Origin: Sipunculus nudus
Taxonomy: Eukaryota > Annelida > Sipuncula > Golfingiida > Sipunculidae
Direction of reading: 5' to 3'
NCBI GenBank assembly: GCA_026874595.1
Contig: CM049320.1
Location: 21,339,714-21,403,713 of the forward strand
DNA length: 64,000 bases
Shown: positions 11,482 through 24,535 of the stretch, piece after piece
Layout: each line of letters begins with the position of its first letter
Numbering within the stretch: position 1 is the first letter of the stretch
The notes under the pieces: generated by a model
The model's input: only the letters and a program-made list of their open reading frames with translations
Databases searched by the model: none
Told to the model about the DNA's origin: nothing
Translations under genes and position numbers: made by a program

Positions 11482-11989
11482 ATACGCCCGTCGTGTATCT
11501 AGTGACCTCTGACCTCCTTTAACATACGTGAATTTTGAGGAGAAAGGTAATTCAGGTTAGAAACTCTATAAGTAAATATGTATAATGAGTTTCATGAAAA
11601 TCAACAGGATTTTTGTTATGTTAACACGGTGCCTTCGAATTGCGGTGACCTTCGACTACACTAAATATGCGTGGATTTTGCTGGAAATGAAACTTAAGCG
11701 AGATATTTTATTGATTAACATTTCTGATGAGTTTAATCAAAATCCTTCATATTCTTCGTAAGTTATCGCGGCAACTACACAAAGTAGCCTAGTGACCCAT
11801 GACCTTATTAAATATGCGTGGATTTTGCCGAAAATCGAACTCGGGCGAGATAATATGGTGGTAAGTAGTTATGGATAGTTTGATGAAAATCCAACGAAGC
11901 CCCGGAAATTTATCGCGGCGACACTAAAAGTTAACGTACGGACGGCACGACGGGTAAACCATAATACTCCCGTCATATGACGGGCGTAT
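11482..11989. mobile_element. MITE-like element with CGCCCGTC termini
   Basis: The left end starts ATACGCCCGTCGTGTATC. The right end, reverse complemented, starts ATACGCCCGTCATATGAC, so the termini are inverted repeats of about 12 bp. Inside are two clear copies and one weak copy of a module with AAATATGCGTGGATTTTG followed by GCGAGATA at about 100-150-bp spacing. No coding capacity. The superfamily is not assignable from these ends. Confidence 0.5.
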
Positions 11990-12711
11990 AATAATAATAA
12001 AAAAATGAGCTAACATTCCTCGTCTCATTTAATACATCCCCCCCCCCCCACCCCAAATAAAAAATCCTGGTTATCGGGTTTATCAGCTAGTTCATTATAA
12101 GACTATCAGTATGTAATTCACGGTATATATATATTGGTTGACAACATACTGGCGTGCCGTCCATATGCACTGATTGCTTCCGGTTCATGTGAGTGCTAAG
12201 TACAGTCATTTAAAAAGAGCAAAATTTCATATCGTGTGTTTTGGTTTAGACACTATTCTTCAAAGGTATACAGTTTGACAATTTTATATTGAAATGATAT
12301 GCTTGGGCACCTAATGACATTATCCCGATCTTTTTCTTAATTTTCTATTCGCCCATCGAAGAATGCTGAATTATTAGTCATCCTGTTGCCAGGCAACTTA
12401 ACCTTATAAAACGAACAAAAGAGGAAAAAAAAAACGACGTAATTCCCCCTCGCAACGGAAGATAACCATACTGTGCTTTCATGAGAGAAAACTAAATAAT
12501 ACCGGGGGTGTGTATCAGGACCGCTCTGCACTACAAAATAAGTATCATTCAGCATCACTAGGGGTCGGATATAGGAGCTAAGAAAGTGGGATGGAGGCTC
12601 AACATCCTGACACAGGTAAACGATTATGTCTTGATTGCTAGTAAACTTTAATCATAACTTTCGCAGGCAAAAGTATAGAGAAGAAAACGGATGAGGCGAA
12701 AAATCTGACAC

Positions 12712-13462
12712 CAGTGGCGTACCTAAGAGGGGGGGGGGGGGAGGCAGGGTTGGCCTGCCCCGGGCGGCACATGTTGGGGGCGTCGTTTCGGGAATTAATA
12801 TTATGAAGTTGCATGAGGAGTTCAAACTTTCAGGAATAAAAAAATTGTTTTGTTTTTTTTTTTGTTTTCAAGATTGGTGATTTATTTTGAGGATAAAATT
12901 TTAAAAATTATGTTTATCCAAACATTGGATATTTTATCTAAAAACATTGAACATGCCCTGCATACATAAAACTCATGAAATAATATGCGTTTTGGGTTAA
13001 GATTAAATTGTAAGTGCCTTGCTTGCTGGCCGGAGCAAGTTACAACGCTCTATTATATGTGTAGACTTATAAAAGTGACAAGGTACTTACATGCGTTGAG
13101 AATAGAATAACACTCAACAACAGAAGTTTTACCATGTTGAGCTAATCATTATCATGTTTTCCTAGTCATTTTTTCTGGTTACAGTTTATTGTTTTCTGTG
13201 CACTTCGTAATGTTTGAAGTCCGAGCGATCTTTTGATATACATTAGCAAAGAAATGACTGCTGTTTAATGTGTTGCGAAAACTTTTCTGTTAATTCATCC
13301 ATATAATTGCGTTGTTGTCAACTAAAAGCCCATAACAGGGAAATTTGACGTGATATGCTTAAATATGTTGTCCTGTATTGTAATGTTTTGTAAAAGGGGC
13401 GGCAATTTCTAAGACCACCCCGGGCGGCAAAAAGGCTTGGTACGCTTCTGTCTGACGCCACT
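12712..13462. mobile_element. hAT-type non-autonomous element
   Basis: Starts CAGTGGCGTACCTAAG followed by a G run. The right end, reverse complemented, reads AGTGGCG, an extra 11 bases, then CGTACCAAG, so it is an inverted repeat broken by a small insertion. CCCCGGGCGGCA occurs near both ends. CAGTGGCGTAcc with a G run is a common hAT terminus. The interior is A+T-rich without a transposase. The target duplication is unclear. Confidence 0.5.
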
Positions 13463-15414
13463 TTTCTGTATTATTTTTCGGACGCTACTCCGCCCCCCCC
13501 CCCCCCCCCGAATACGCCCCTGATCTCTAAACATAAGCAGTTGACGTTTCGTTGTGTTTGTGTATGTGTTTAATATACCGTTGTTTTCTCTGATACTTGC
13601 ATCCGTTTAATTTGTCTGACATTCATTTTATTTGTCCTTAATCACTCACGATACATTTTTTAATACATGTATAGGTGCCTGAGCTATTAATTTACACCTG
13701 TACGTGTTTTTTTCTAAACAACAGAACACATTAACGCTTGTAATATTTAGAACTCTCCCCGAAGTCAAAAGGCCCTGTGTCCTGTGGGTTGATGCTACAA
13801 CTTTCAGTCATTAGGTGGCTCAGAGGCTCGACTTCCATCACTTCGTCTCTTCTCCTTCATCTGTGACTAATTTAGTGACTGTCAGTCAGGCACTTTTTAC
13901 TCACCGATACACTCTGGCCCTTTTAGTGAGTCCTTAAAGGAAAGTGCAGCTTCGGCCTAATTTACCGAAATGTTTCAGTCTTAAGCCTTAGGCCACACAT
14001 ACACACACAAAAAATGTTCAAACGGAGTCCGGGCTAATTTTTTTCCCTAACGCGTTCAGATATAATACTTAAAATTTACCAGCCTGCTTAGAAATACAAT
14101 TAATAATCTGTATCAGTTCTTTAAAAAATATTATAAAAGATCAACACAAAAATTAGCCTATTTTCCATACCTTTCAGAATTCTTTGAGTGAAACTGTCAT
14201 GGCACAAATTTACACCATTGTCATTTTTTTGCAAAAAATGAATCAAAGCAAAATCGTAACGGTGAATCCCGTAGAACAATAATTTTGTTCTATGGCTTTG
14301 CGGCAGAAAAGGCAATCTCACCGTAACAACATAAAGCGCATGACTGTCTGGTTTGAATTTATCACACCAACAGGTCGCGCTGCTAGAGCCCTGGCGAACA
14401 AGTGTGAGAGCTAAAAGGTCTATCCCTCTCGCTGTACCAAGAGGTACTGCTTTCCACAGTGATTTACCTATTATCTAAAGGTCTATACCTATATAGTAAG
14501 CGCTGTTCCTTTTTTGTTGTTGTTGTTAGGTATCCTGTGTACCTACACGAGAGAGGAACACTGTATGCTGGACCGATCGGATGCTGGAAGTAACATCCTC
14601 TTTGATTGGCTGAAATAGTCATATGATTTATACCAAATATGGCTGCGCCCCGGGTATCGCGAGATTAACGCGACACACAACTGATTCGACAAAAATCTAC
14701 ATTACTTTCGGGAAGTGTTCATTAGCGGTCCAGATAACCTACGCTGTTTGCCAGTCAACAACAGCCAAGAATGCCACAAATGGTTGCACAGTTTTGAAAC
14801 TTAACATAAACCTGTTACCAAGCGGCGCTCAAACCGAAGCTATAGGAGCAGCCATGTTACTTGTCTAGGGTTTGTTACATGGCATTTGATTGGCTGTTAG
14901 TCACATCATACGCACGATGTCATCCAGGCAGAGCTTAAATCAGCAGCTTCTTTAGAAGCGCAAGTGACTGACTGTGGTGCCGCTCGACCATTGTTACGGA
15001 CCATCAATGAGACCTCGCCTCGGACATGCTCTTCTAGTGCCAGGAATCATGCCAAATATGAACTGAGGAAGTGGTTGGCGGGAGGGGGGAGGGGGGTATT
15101 TCCCCTCATTTCGAAACAACAACAAAATCTTGAGAAATGTGTTATCATTTTACGAAAGGCTATCATAGCGCCATCTATCAGAGACTATACGAACTACACC
15201 AGAACGTGGGGAAAAGTTCGGTTGAATTCCGTCCACATATTGGTGATATATCTGCAGTTATTTACACGAGAAACGCATGCATAATACTTTTGCTTCCAGC
15301 ACGGACGTTAACTTTTCACTCGCGTTAGTCTGTTTCTATGTTTGTCTGTTTGTACGTTTACTTGTATGATGAGGTATGTATGCCTTGCCGGGTGTATTGC
15401 ACCATTCTAGATAG
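13463..15414. other. Intergenic, no gene supported
   Basis: A C run at 13491-13509 followed by GAATACGCCCCTG suggests another hAT-type terminus. Frames at 14623-14868 and 14964-15284 (81 and 106 codons) show no known domain and have no splice partner. Confidence 0.35.
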
Positions 15415-15910
15415 CAGTGATTAAGTCAAGTCCACACTATTGGAGTCCGAGAACAAGTCTAAGTCCAGGCCACTCGAGTCCGAGTCCATGAGGTTCGAGT
15501 CCAAGTCCACCTTCACGAGTCTGGAACCCTAGTCTATGTCAGTGTCAGAGTCCACTAATATTTCCTTATTAAATGAAATTCAAGATGGAATTTGAGATAA
15601 CCATAAGTATTTTCATGTTAGCTAACACATGCTGAATGTTTAATTACATTAAGCTCCCGATGCTTGAGCTTGGTATATAGTCTTTTTTGTCAATATTTTG
15701 TTTAAAGTCTGACAGTCTGGTCATGTATACAACTCTTTTTCATAATATGTAGCAGACCTTTCCTTCTACTGGACTCGAGATGGACTGCCCCTGATTTCTC
15801 GAGTCCTTACTTCCGAGTCCGAGTACAAGTCTGAGTTCAGGAACCTCGAGTAAAACTCCGCATCCGAGTCCTTGAAAAAGTTTGCTAGAATCCGGATTAG
15901 AGTTCATGTC
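15415..15910 (-). mobile_element. AGTCC-rich non-autonomous element, copy 1
   Basis: Both ends are built from hexamer-like words (GAGTCC, AAGTCC), with an A+T-rich centre. Read on the minus strand it matches the GGACTCGGACTTGGACTT blocks at 24225-24535 and 36980-37325. There is no coding sequence. Quasi-simple repetitive ends are typical of some hAT-like MITEs, but no terminal repeat was proven here. Confidence 0.5.
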
Positions 15911-17355
15911 CGGACTGGAGTGCTCCATCGCTGCATCTTAGTTATATATATCATCATCTGTTGCCGCACTACCACGCGCAGGGATATACTGATCAGTTCC
16001 ATCCGTCGGTCCGTCCGTCCGTCAACTTTCAAATGTGAAACGTTATTCAGATTCGCTCCTCATTAACATTTGTGATTGAACCGTAGTCACAAATAGTATA
16101 TTTTTAGATTTTTTTGGCAACAAATATTAATTCTCTGTTAATCTGAGAATTTGCAGCTAAAATTCAGAATGCGACCTATAACGGTTACAAGTAATTATCC
16201 GGCCATAAATATGTAATATGTCAAGAGGTACTTAATATGTATATTATTATATATAGAATTAATATATAATATATTATTAAATATTTCCCCCCTTTCTTTT
16301 CAAACTTGCTCATCAACATTTTAATTATTGTTTACGTAACTAGAAATGGGACAGACATATATGCTTGACGTAAAAGCCATATTTTCGTGCTGCAGGAAGA
16401 TTAATTGTGTCTTTTGAATTGAACTTTAAATTAAATGTAGAAAGTGCACCTGTCTGGTGTATCAGTAACTAACAGGGCGAAAAGAATAAAGTGGCAATAA
16501 ACAGAAGATGTTAAAAAGTTTGGAGTAATTAATTTTGCCAGTGATTAAATCCTTGATAAACGAGACAGATTTCTAGCGACACCGTGGTCAGTGGCGGATT
16601 AAAGAAACTAGTTTTACTAGTAGGCAGGTGGGTTTTGTATGAAACAGGTGGCCCACGTTACTAATTATTAGACACCTCATGTTGACGATTCGTCTTTACC
16701 TATAAATAACTTAATAATTGATGGGACCTTCTTCTATTCTTATTGTTCGATTTCATTTAGTTTCCATATCATAAAGTTATTCATGCAATAGAGAATTACG
16801 AATTATGAACACCAATGTTGCCTCAATAAAAGTGGTTGCGTGTTATAGATGGTTGCCTAAGTAACGTTTGACTGGCCCTACCTTAATATAACTTTAATTA
16901 TACTCCCTGACGGGTATGCAGCTAATCAATATAATTATTTTGAATTACTGATTATGTTATTCAAATAACTCTTTATTAGAAGACAGGAAATCAACATGAT
17001 ACGTTTTATGAAATATTATTTATGAATGCTCTTTTCAGTATTACATTTATTTTATTACTTGCGTGTGGCGATTGTCCTTAAATAAAAAAAAAACTCAATA
17101 TAGGGGTTGGGGGAGTATTCCCCCCCCCCAACAGGCACTTTAAGCTGGTCATTGTAAAAAATTGTAATCAATGTAATATTCCTCCAGATATTCAGAAATA
17201 TAATAATTAAATATATCAACAATTAGAATTATTCTTACTTTGAGTTTATTATGAAAGTGTATTCATGTAAGTCTGGTTTAGAATTAACCCATACTGGAAA
17301 CATAATACCCTACTATTTAAAATCATATACTTAATTGCAATATATTTGCAATGTG
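15911..17355. other. Intergenic, no gene recognised
   Basis: Very A+T-rich. It includes a near-palindromic TA-rich block at about 16230-16285, a TCCGTCCGTCCGTC run near 16004-16022 and CAGTGGCGGATTAAAG at about 16590, which looks like an isolated hAT-type end. Confidence 0.4.
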
Positions 17356-17637
17356 TCACATAGACAATAAAATGTGTATGTCCCAGCTCTGATTACCTTC
17401 CCACCCATCCGAGTCATGGACGACCCTTGAACATAAATTGACGCCATTGTCAACAGCAGGCATGTCCTCGGCCTGTCCTTGCGGATACACTGTACCTTGT
17501 TCAGCGGTCAACCTTTGCTTGAGCCATCTGAGTTCATACCAACTCTTTCTCCTTCGAGGAGAGTTCCTTGCGCCTACGTCTTCACAACCGCTAACAATAC
17601 GCACAGTAAGAGGATATAAGTGCCTGTACCTAATCAA
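17356..17637 (-). other. Unassigned open region, possible exon relic
   Basis: A 93-codon frame on the minus strand overlaps a 71-codon frame on the plus strand in a stretch less A+T-rich than its surroundings. Neither product is recognised. The minus product is basic in the middle (SPRRRKSW) and contains the segment DSDGWEGNQSW. No clear acceptor or donor frames it, so this could be a gene or transposon fragment in either direction. Confidence 0.15.
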
Positions 17638-17669
17638 AACTGTCTTACTGTAAACTTTTATTCGCCTAA

Positions 17670-17800
17670 ACAGAAACGGATCCGGGGCGGGGGGCGGGGG
17701 GGGGGGGGGGTTCCATTTTCAGCCGCCTCAACCTTTTTTAAGGGTTTCAGACCAATTTTTGGCCCCCCCCCCCCCTCCTGTTTTTTTTCTGACACATCTC
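17670..17800 (+). mobile_element. hAT-like short element, poly-C family, copy 3
   Basis: ACGGATCCGGGG and a G run are followed by TTCAGCCGCCTCAACC, AAGGGTTTCAGACCAATTTT and a C run. The middle matches 40673-40710 (TTTTTCAGCCGCAGCAAAC). The TIR word GGATCC is retained. Confidence 0.6.
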
Positions 17801-18332
17801 TAAGATAATAAAGGGCCAATTATCAGTTTTAAATTGTTGTAAACCAGTCTTCCAGCGGAATCATCCCGGCACAAGGACTTACTCAATTTAACCCGTTTTA
17901 TACATTGTATTGGCCCTGTGTATTAATAAACACAGTCCGTGTGTGAATGACTTTAGCGATACCGCATTACCACGATTCTGTGCGACAGCTCCCAAACAAG
18001 AGAAGAAACATGAAAGAAGAAATGCACATAAAAAAACAGATGGCAGTTTGAAAAACACTTTATTTGTGACGTTTCGCGAACCGACCACCAAGTGTATATG
18101 GTTAAGTTTGTTGTCACTGATCGCGCCCGTTGTTAGTGTATCTCCACTTTTTTAACAAAAAATTTGTCATATACAGTTACATTTTATTCACTTGACTGAA
18201 TATTTTACATACCGAGGATGTGAATAGTACTTAAAATTTATATATAGCACAAGCTCCTGCCTGGCTTATAAGGGACGGGTTTTTTCCAAGGTTCTACAAG
18301 ATCTGGGTTGCGTTACTGGTTTTGTTCACAAA
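17801..18332. other. Intergenic, no gene recognised
   Basis: Overlapping short frames on opposite strands (17888-18155) with no domain. No other structure noted. Confidence 0.35.
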
Positions 18333-18467
18333 TCAAGCAAAACGCTGCCAAAACGTCAGCAAAACGCTACCAAAACGCCAGCAAAAAGCTGCTTAAACGC
18401 CAGTAAAACGCTGCAAAAACGCCAGCAAAAACGTCAGCAAAACGCTGACAAAACACCAACAAGACGC
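18333..18467. repeat. Minisatellite, ~11/22-bp CAGCAAAACG units
   Basis: About twelve imperfect copies of AAAACGCTGCC and AAAACGCCAGC, often alternating, so the unit is 11 bp with a 22-bp dimer tendency. Confidence 0.8.
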
Positions 18468-18879
18468 TGATGTGATGGCCACGATAGCATCCATAGATCA
18501 TTGAGCGTAGTCCTGGATGTGCCGTGTCTAGGTAACCAGGTACAGATACTATCTGTTTACCTTAATATCGACTGAAACTTAATAAGGTCCGAACTACTGT
18601 TACATGATTCAGTCTCCTGTTCGACGATCAGTCACGTACAGCTCCTGGTTCATATTGTTTAAATATCTGACTTCATCTGTTGAACGTTTACTTTTGCGGG
18701 TTATAGGCTTCTAGACCTCAGACCACTATGTCTAAAGTGTCAATCGTTTTCATTGAATTATTATGATTCTCGACCCAATGCAACTAGGGGAATAAATTTA
18801 CAAACCCTCGTCCTAATTCCGGTAACTTATAAGAATGAAACCTGTCCTGTCACCTATTCTGTTATTGTATTGTTTATGT
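18468..18879. other. Intergenic, no gene recognised
   Basis: No open frame of note, repeat or RNA signal. Confidence 0.4.
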
Positions 18880-19147
18880 CAAGTGTAAAAAGAGGAAGAG
18901 AGAACCCAAAGTAATGCAGGGCAAAAACAAGGGACAGAGTTGAGAGATAAAATTAGCAGAGATAGAGAGAAAGAAGGAGGGAGAAGGCAAGAGCGGAAGA
19001 GATAGGCGCGCGAGAGAAATAGAGAAAGATGAATGGAGAAAGAGGGGGCAAAAGCAAGAAAGAAAGAAAGAAAGAGAGCGCGAGTGATAGGGGTGACAAG
19101 AAGCCTGAAACAGAGATGCAGAGAAAGGGGGGCAGAAGAAAGAGAGA

Positions 19148-19214
<67 letters not shown>

Positions 19215-19430
19215 AAAAGATGACAGAAAGGGGATTGAGAGAGAGAGAATTGTAGAGGGAGAAGAGGAAGAAAAAGAAGAGGGATGGTGAGAGAGAGAGA
19301 GAGGGGGGGGGGATGCAGAGACAGAGAAAAAACATAAACATTGAGAGGGAGAAGGCAAAATGACAAAAATACATTCGCAGCAAAAGGAATGGAGAGAGGG
19401 AGCAAGTAACCTTGTAAAGAGGACTGGGCC
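18880..19430. repeat. GA-rich low-complexity tract with (GA)n core
   Basis: Purine-rich on the plus strand throughout. It has a perfect (GA)n run at about 19151-19202, then G runs at 19203-19212 and 19302-19310. Long Leu/Ser/Pro-rich frames on the minus strand are artefacts of the repeat. Confidence 0.9.
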
Positions 19431-22400
19431 ATAGAGGACGAGGGTTAATTAAGCTAATTAGGGGTTTTTAGTTTTGGTAAAGAGTTAAACTGTTTAACCA
19501 CCTGTTGCGGGAAGACGCAGCAACAACAGAAGGAAACTGCCGAGATTAACGACAAAAATACAACGGACAGAGCAAGGAAATAACAGGAAGGCAGATCTAC
19601 TGCAAGACACTGCCCCGTAAAACCTAATAAGGGGTTTTTCTTTATCTTAATTAACTCTTGTTTCTTGTCTGCCCAGGTGAAGGCTGAGTTTGTCCAGATT
19701 TTCCCGTTAACAACGCCATGATGAATATTGTGTGTAAACAAGATACTTATTGTGACATTGACTGCCTCCCCCCCCCCCCCGGATAAACACCTGCAAACAG
19801 GTGAAAGGCCGTTTATTCAGAGTCCACCAGAAGCTTAAACAAACCGATATGTTACCCTTGAAACTTTGTTGTTTTCTATCTTATGTTCATGGCAAAAATA
19901 ACAAATTCAGGTTATCTAGGACAAAATAACGGATTTAAATCATTTTATGATATAATTAACAGCGAAATTTGAAAGTAAACTAAAATAAAAGTTTATTTTT
20001 CTTATCCATAGAAGACAGAATATTTTTCAAAGAGGGATTTCATAAATATATATTTTTTTGAATTTATCAAAAAATTATTAAATTGTTCATTTCTCGAAAA
20101 GGAAATGTCGTATATATATTATGAAAACGTTGAGGCGTGTCATGTTACCCAAGACACCCTAAAAGGTTACTGACATATGTTGAGTACCTTAAAACTATTA
20201 TGCAAACAGAGTTCATTACAAACTTGCCAAAACCTTAAATGCTTAGCATCAGCACAGGTCGTTTTAATCACAAACACAGCTAAGAAAAGCGAGAGATCGG
20301 AAGTTTGAAAATAAAGTCACAGAAATCAAACAGGGTCTCATTAAGGAAAAATTATCCAACTATCAGGAAGAACGTCGCTATTTTACCTCATGCCAACCTA
20401 TGGTGTGCTCCAGATACATGCTACCCTGGCCTCTCCTTCCCTATCCGTATTGAAGCCATAGATAAAAACGACCCTACCAATTTTCAAGTTTACCATGTAC
20501 AATCTATAATATATTATGTCATTGTTCAGCATGTACCTTATTGCCTTTAATTGGGCTTGAGGGTGGCATATCGGCCAATATGAATTAAGGTTAAAACCAG
20601 CAAGCCGGTTCATAATATTCTATTAAACGGCCATGTATGTTATCAACACAACCAACTGTGTAGAGCTCTACTTTCACATAGTACTCAAGTTAAACACTTC
20701 AAGTGTACTACTTCACAAAAACTGGGCCCTTCTTTGTAATCAGTTGCATTCCGTGACGTCACACGAAACGTGATGCAGACTCTATTATATTCGGGGTAGG
20801 CAAGTCACTGAGCACAGTGAAGTCGCACGAATCACAATACTTGTCGATTTAATTCTGGGGCGTTGCGTCACTGAGTATTCAGAGAGCTGAGCTGATATGA
20901 GACCACTTTATTATTAAATGTACAAGACATATAACCTACAGGCTTTGATATGAGCCCTGAATGACATTTCGTAATATGTATGCCGGGGCCTGTATCTTGG
21001 CGTTAACGCGCGAGGCCGGTTTATAAAATCGTATTTTACCTCACTCAATCAAAAGTTACCTTGCAATTTAACCTACCGACATCGTTCTGCATCTAACAGA
21101 AAGGGTGGGCGAGATGAAGTATAACTGTAAAAAGAAATAAATAATCGTTTATAACTTTAATATCATAACTAAGTTATTGATAACTTTCATTTCATGCTGT
21201 TATGGGGCACTCATTTTTATCAGCTTTAAAAAAAAAGATAAAGTTAGATAAGATAAAGGCGGTGAGTGTTGATATTCTGTTCTTCTCCGTGGAGATAAGA
21301 ATTACAGATACTCCATTCTGCGTCCTCACGTTGAAGTGTACCTGATATGACCTACTTCCCGCTGATAGCGACACTTACTTTATTCTGACAGACTTTATTA
21401 ATTACCAAGAAAACCATTCAATGTAAGGTCAGTTTGCCGCTCATCAGAAGGCAGGTTGATGCTGAAGAGTGTAACATGTCAAGGGAAGTCTAATTAATGA
21501 TCTGAGGGTTTATATATGATACTATCGGCCTGGACACTGACACCCCGTGCAGGTAACTCATAGACTGCGGATTATAATGTGACTAAGAGTGATTGAAGGA
21601 CTTGGTTCATGGGCCTTGTTTCGAGGGGGAGGGGGAGGAACAAGTCCCCCTCACTTTTTTTGCGCTAAAACACAATATTTGAATTTAGAGATAATTCTGT
21701 CAATCAATTTGTAGTTTCGTATTACTTCCCTCAATATTAGTTTAAATATGCATCTCATATTGAGTAATTTAGGATATTGCCTGTGCCCATTACCTTATTG
21801 AATTAGCATAAACGTCAGCCAATGTTTTTGAATGTTTAAATCTAATGAAAATTAGATAATATAGTTGCTTGTAATTGAGGAAATGTTATTATCGTATTAT
21901 GAAATTACTATCTCATATAATGTCGTTGGAGAGTAGATAATTATGATATAAGTATTCTTAGAGAGGAATATTGTCCTGTCAGAACTCCTTTGGGTCCTCC
22001 CCCACCCGCCCCCGCATTTTCTCACCAGATGCAGACAAGGCAAACGCTTTGGTTGTATTTCGGAGCCGAAGGCCTATTGTTCAGATGCAGCCAGAGCCAC
22101 TCATAGAGTCTGGAGACAAATAAACCAAATATATCAATCCAATTATTAATCAGAATTATTTAACTAATACCATCAATTTTGTTGAGGTTATGGTAAACAT
22201 ACATAAAAATCAAACCGATGGGTATTTAAGACAACCTGGCATAATTGATAGAGCCAACCAGCGCAATCCAATCCATTCACTACTTCTTTTCAGGTCCGCT
22301 CAGTGCGTGTACATTTTTTTTATCTAAGAAAAAATAAAGACCCAGAAACAAACAAAAAAAATTTACAAAAATGAATGGGAAAACGAAAATACCAGCACAA

Positions 22401-23507
22401 TTTCTCCAAACAGTAAGGCCATAATCAATATGAATGAACGCATGGTAAAAGGTATTCGTGTATTTTTAGGAATTATTTACCCATTTCGGTGCAGTAGTCC
22501 TATCATGATCATCATTTCATTATTACTCCTTTTGTCTGATTCTTCCATGATAGATGGCGGTAAATTGCAATGTCCAAATGGCGAACATCCGCAATACTCA
22601 CAATAGCACAATCACCTATGCTGATTGATAGGTTATCATTAGACCTACGCTGTTTGGAGTATATTATCATGGAAGCTGAATATTTTTTTTTTTTTTTTGC
22701 ATTTATTCAGCGTTTATCATCACATAACAAATTAACTACTTGGGATAGGCCAGTCTGAAATTTTTATTTTGCAGTATTTACGCCAAGGGCCGTCTACTTA
22801 TATCGTGATATCATCGGCATAGATAGCCCATTCGCTTTAGAGACATTAGTATGTTAGCGAAGGTTATAAACTGATGATTAAGAACAGTAAGGCTATTGAT
22901 TTATGCAGACTCTGAACTGGTAGTTCTTGTAGTCTTCAACAGATGGCAGCAGTGACATACGGCAGCCGGATCAAACGATGTTCACAAACATCAAACCCAT
23001 TTTTTTTTTAACTTTCATGCACTATGTAATACTGCTCAATATTCCACTTACTATCATTATCCTGACTGTAACTCAGCTACCCAAAGTTCGGTCATTACTG
23101 AACTCCTTTGGGCATTTCTGACTTCTCTAGGAGTTTTAGGGGAGTCACTTACGATGTTTGAACAATTGTTTATATACATGTATATATTTTTCTCTTATAT
23201 CTGTCATTACTACTGTCATTAAGTTGAGGATTAGAAAGCCAACAAAAACACTGATTATATGCTCTACCGGTGAATCGGGTGCGAGGTTGTTATAAAAACA
23301 TCATCCAAAAAATCCCAATTTTATAGCTAACAATTGTTATTTCTGCTCAAGCTAATCATGACTGACACTGGGCTTTCGGGTCCGGTGCCACGACAATGGT
23401 AAACTCGAAAGATTCAGATGCCGAGGCCATCATCAGCTGCTCATCTACGACTAAAGATAAAAAAAAATCCTGGTATTTTCCCCCACATATTGTAAGGAGA
23501 AAATAAA
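19431..23507. other. Intergenic, no gene recognised
   Basis: About 4 kb of A+T-rich sequence with C homopolymers (about 19768-19780) and short unrelated frames of 60-95 codons. TGACGTCA occurs at about 20755. I found no exon series, array or terminal-repeat element. Confidence 0.4.
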
Positions 23508-23570
23508 GCGAAGTCTTTGAATGTGTATTTGCAGATGCCACGCAAAGCCAAACGCAAAGGTATCCAAGAA

Positions 23571-23708
23571 TCTAACCACATTCACCTGAGGATCGGGTCG
23601 CATCCCGTGTAACAGACTGTTGTGAATTTAGTGTTGTTTTTCTCCAGTGTTATACCGCTCTGGCCTAGTCTGAAGGCCATAGAGCACTTTATTGCGGAGG
23701 GTAACTCT

Positions 23709-23794
<86 letters not shown>
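23571..23794 (+). repeat. ~145-bp repeat with (TA)n tail, copy 1
   Basis: A block from TAACCACATTCACCTGA through GATCGGGTCGCATCCCGTG and TATACCGCTCTGGCCTAGTC to GGAGGGTAAC is followed at once by about 40 TA dinucleotides (23715-23794). The same block with a TA tail is at 35848-36016 and 36237-36437. A fixed link of body and TA tail points to a mobile repeat. Confidence 0.75.
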
Positions 23795-23797
<3 letters not shown>

Positions 23798-24224
23798 CAA
23801 TTACCTTTGTCAAATATTTTGGCCCCTTCCCCTCCCTCAGTCCTGACTAGGCCACTGAACTGCCTTATCCGCTGACGATAATTTTAGCCCATGTTCCCAT
23901 GGCTTCTGTCAGCTGATTCAAATATAATAACGGGCAATTGAATCCTGAGATTTGTTGTAGACCACCTTTGTTTATTTTTTTTCCAATGAAAGTGTTATCA
24001 CGTGAAAAGAGTAGTACTAGTTTAATTGATAAATATAAACGAAAAGCCGAATAATTAGTTCATATATCTCCCGCAAGGTGTCAGCTTTAACCGGGAGTGA
24101 TCCTGCCTACAGCGTGAACACCGGCGATGGGATCCATATGAAATCAAGAAAAACTTGAGAAAAACTTAACGACCAAATTATTATAATATTTCTTCCTACG
24201 ACTGTATATATGTATAAATATTTA

Positions 24225-24535
24225 ACTCGGACTTGGAGGTCATGACTCGATATATCGGACCGAGTCCATATAAGAAAAATTCAAAACGGAATAAACAAAG
24301 CTTTATTTCTTCATCACAAGCTAAATGTATTTAAACTGTAAAGTAACAGCATTTGTAAAGTTTCATGATAATTTTAATTATGCATCTTAAAGTGTTTTAA
24401 ATCAAAATAATTCAGAGGACTCGGACTTGGACTTGAACTCGAGCTCCAAAAGACTTGAACTCTAAGACAGTAAACTTGGACTCGACCCTCAAGGACGCAG
24501 ACTTGGACTAGGATAGTGTGGACTCGGGCTGGAAC
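24225..24535 (+). mobile_element. AGTCC-rich non-autonomous element, copy 2
   Basis: Blocks of GGACTCGGACTTGGACTT type at both ends (24228-24270 and 24417-24530) enclose A+T-rich sequence. It is orthologous to 36980-37325 in copy B and inverted relative to 15415-15910. Confidence 0.55.

Noticed and set aside
18874-19432. Three long Leu/Ser/Pro-rich minus-strand frames (159-169 codons)
   Set aside because: All overlap one another in different frames over the GA-rich tract. Low complexity explains the absence of stops, and the products are L/S/P/F runs.
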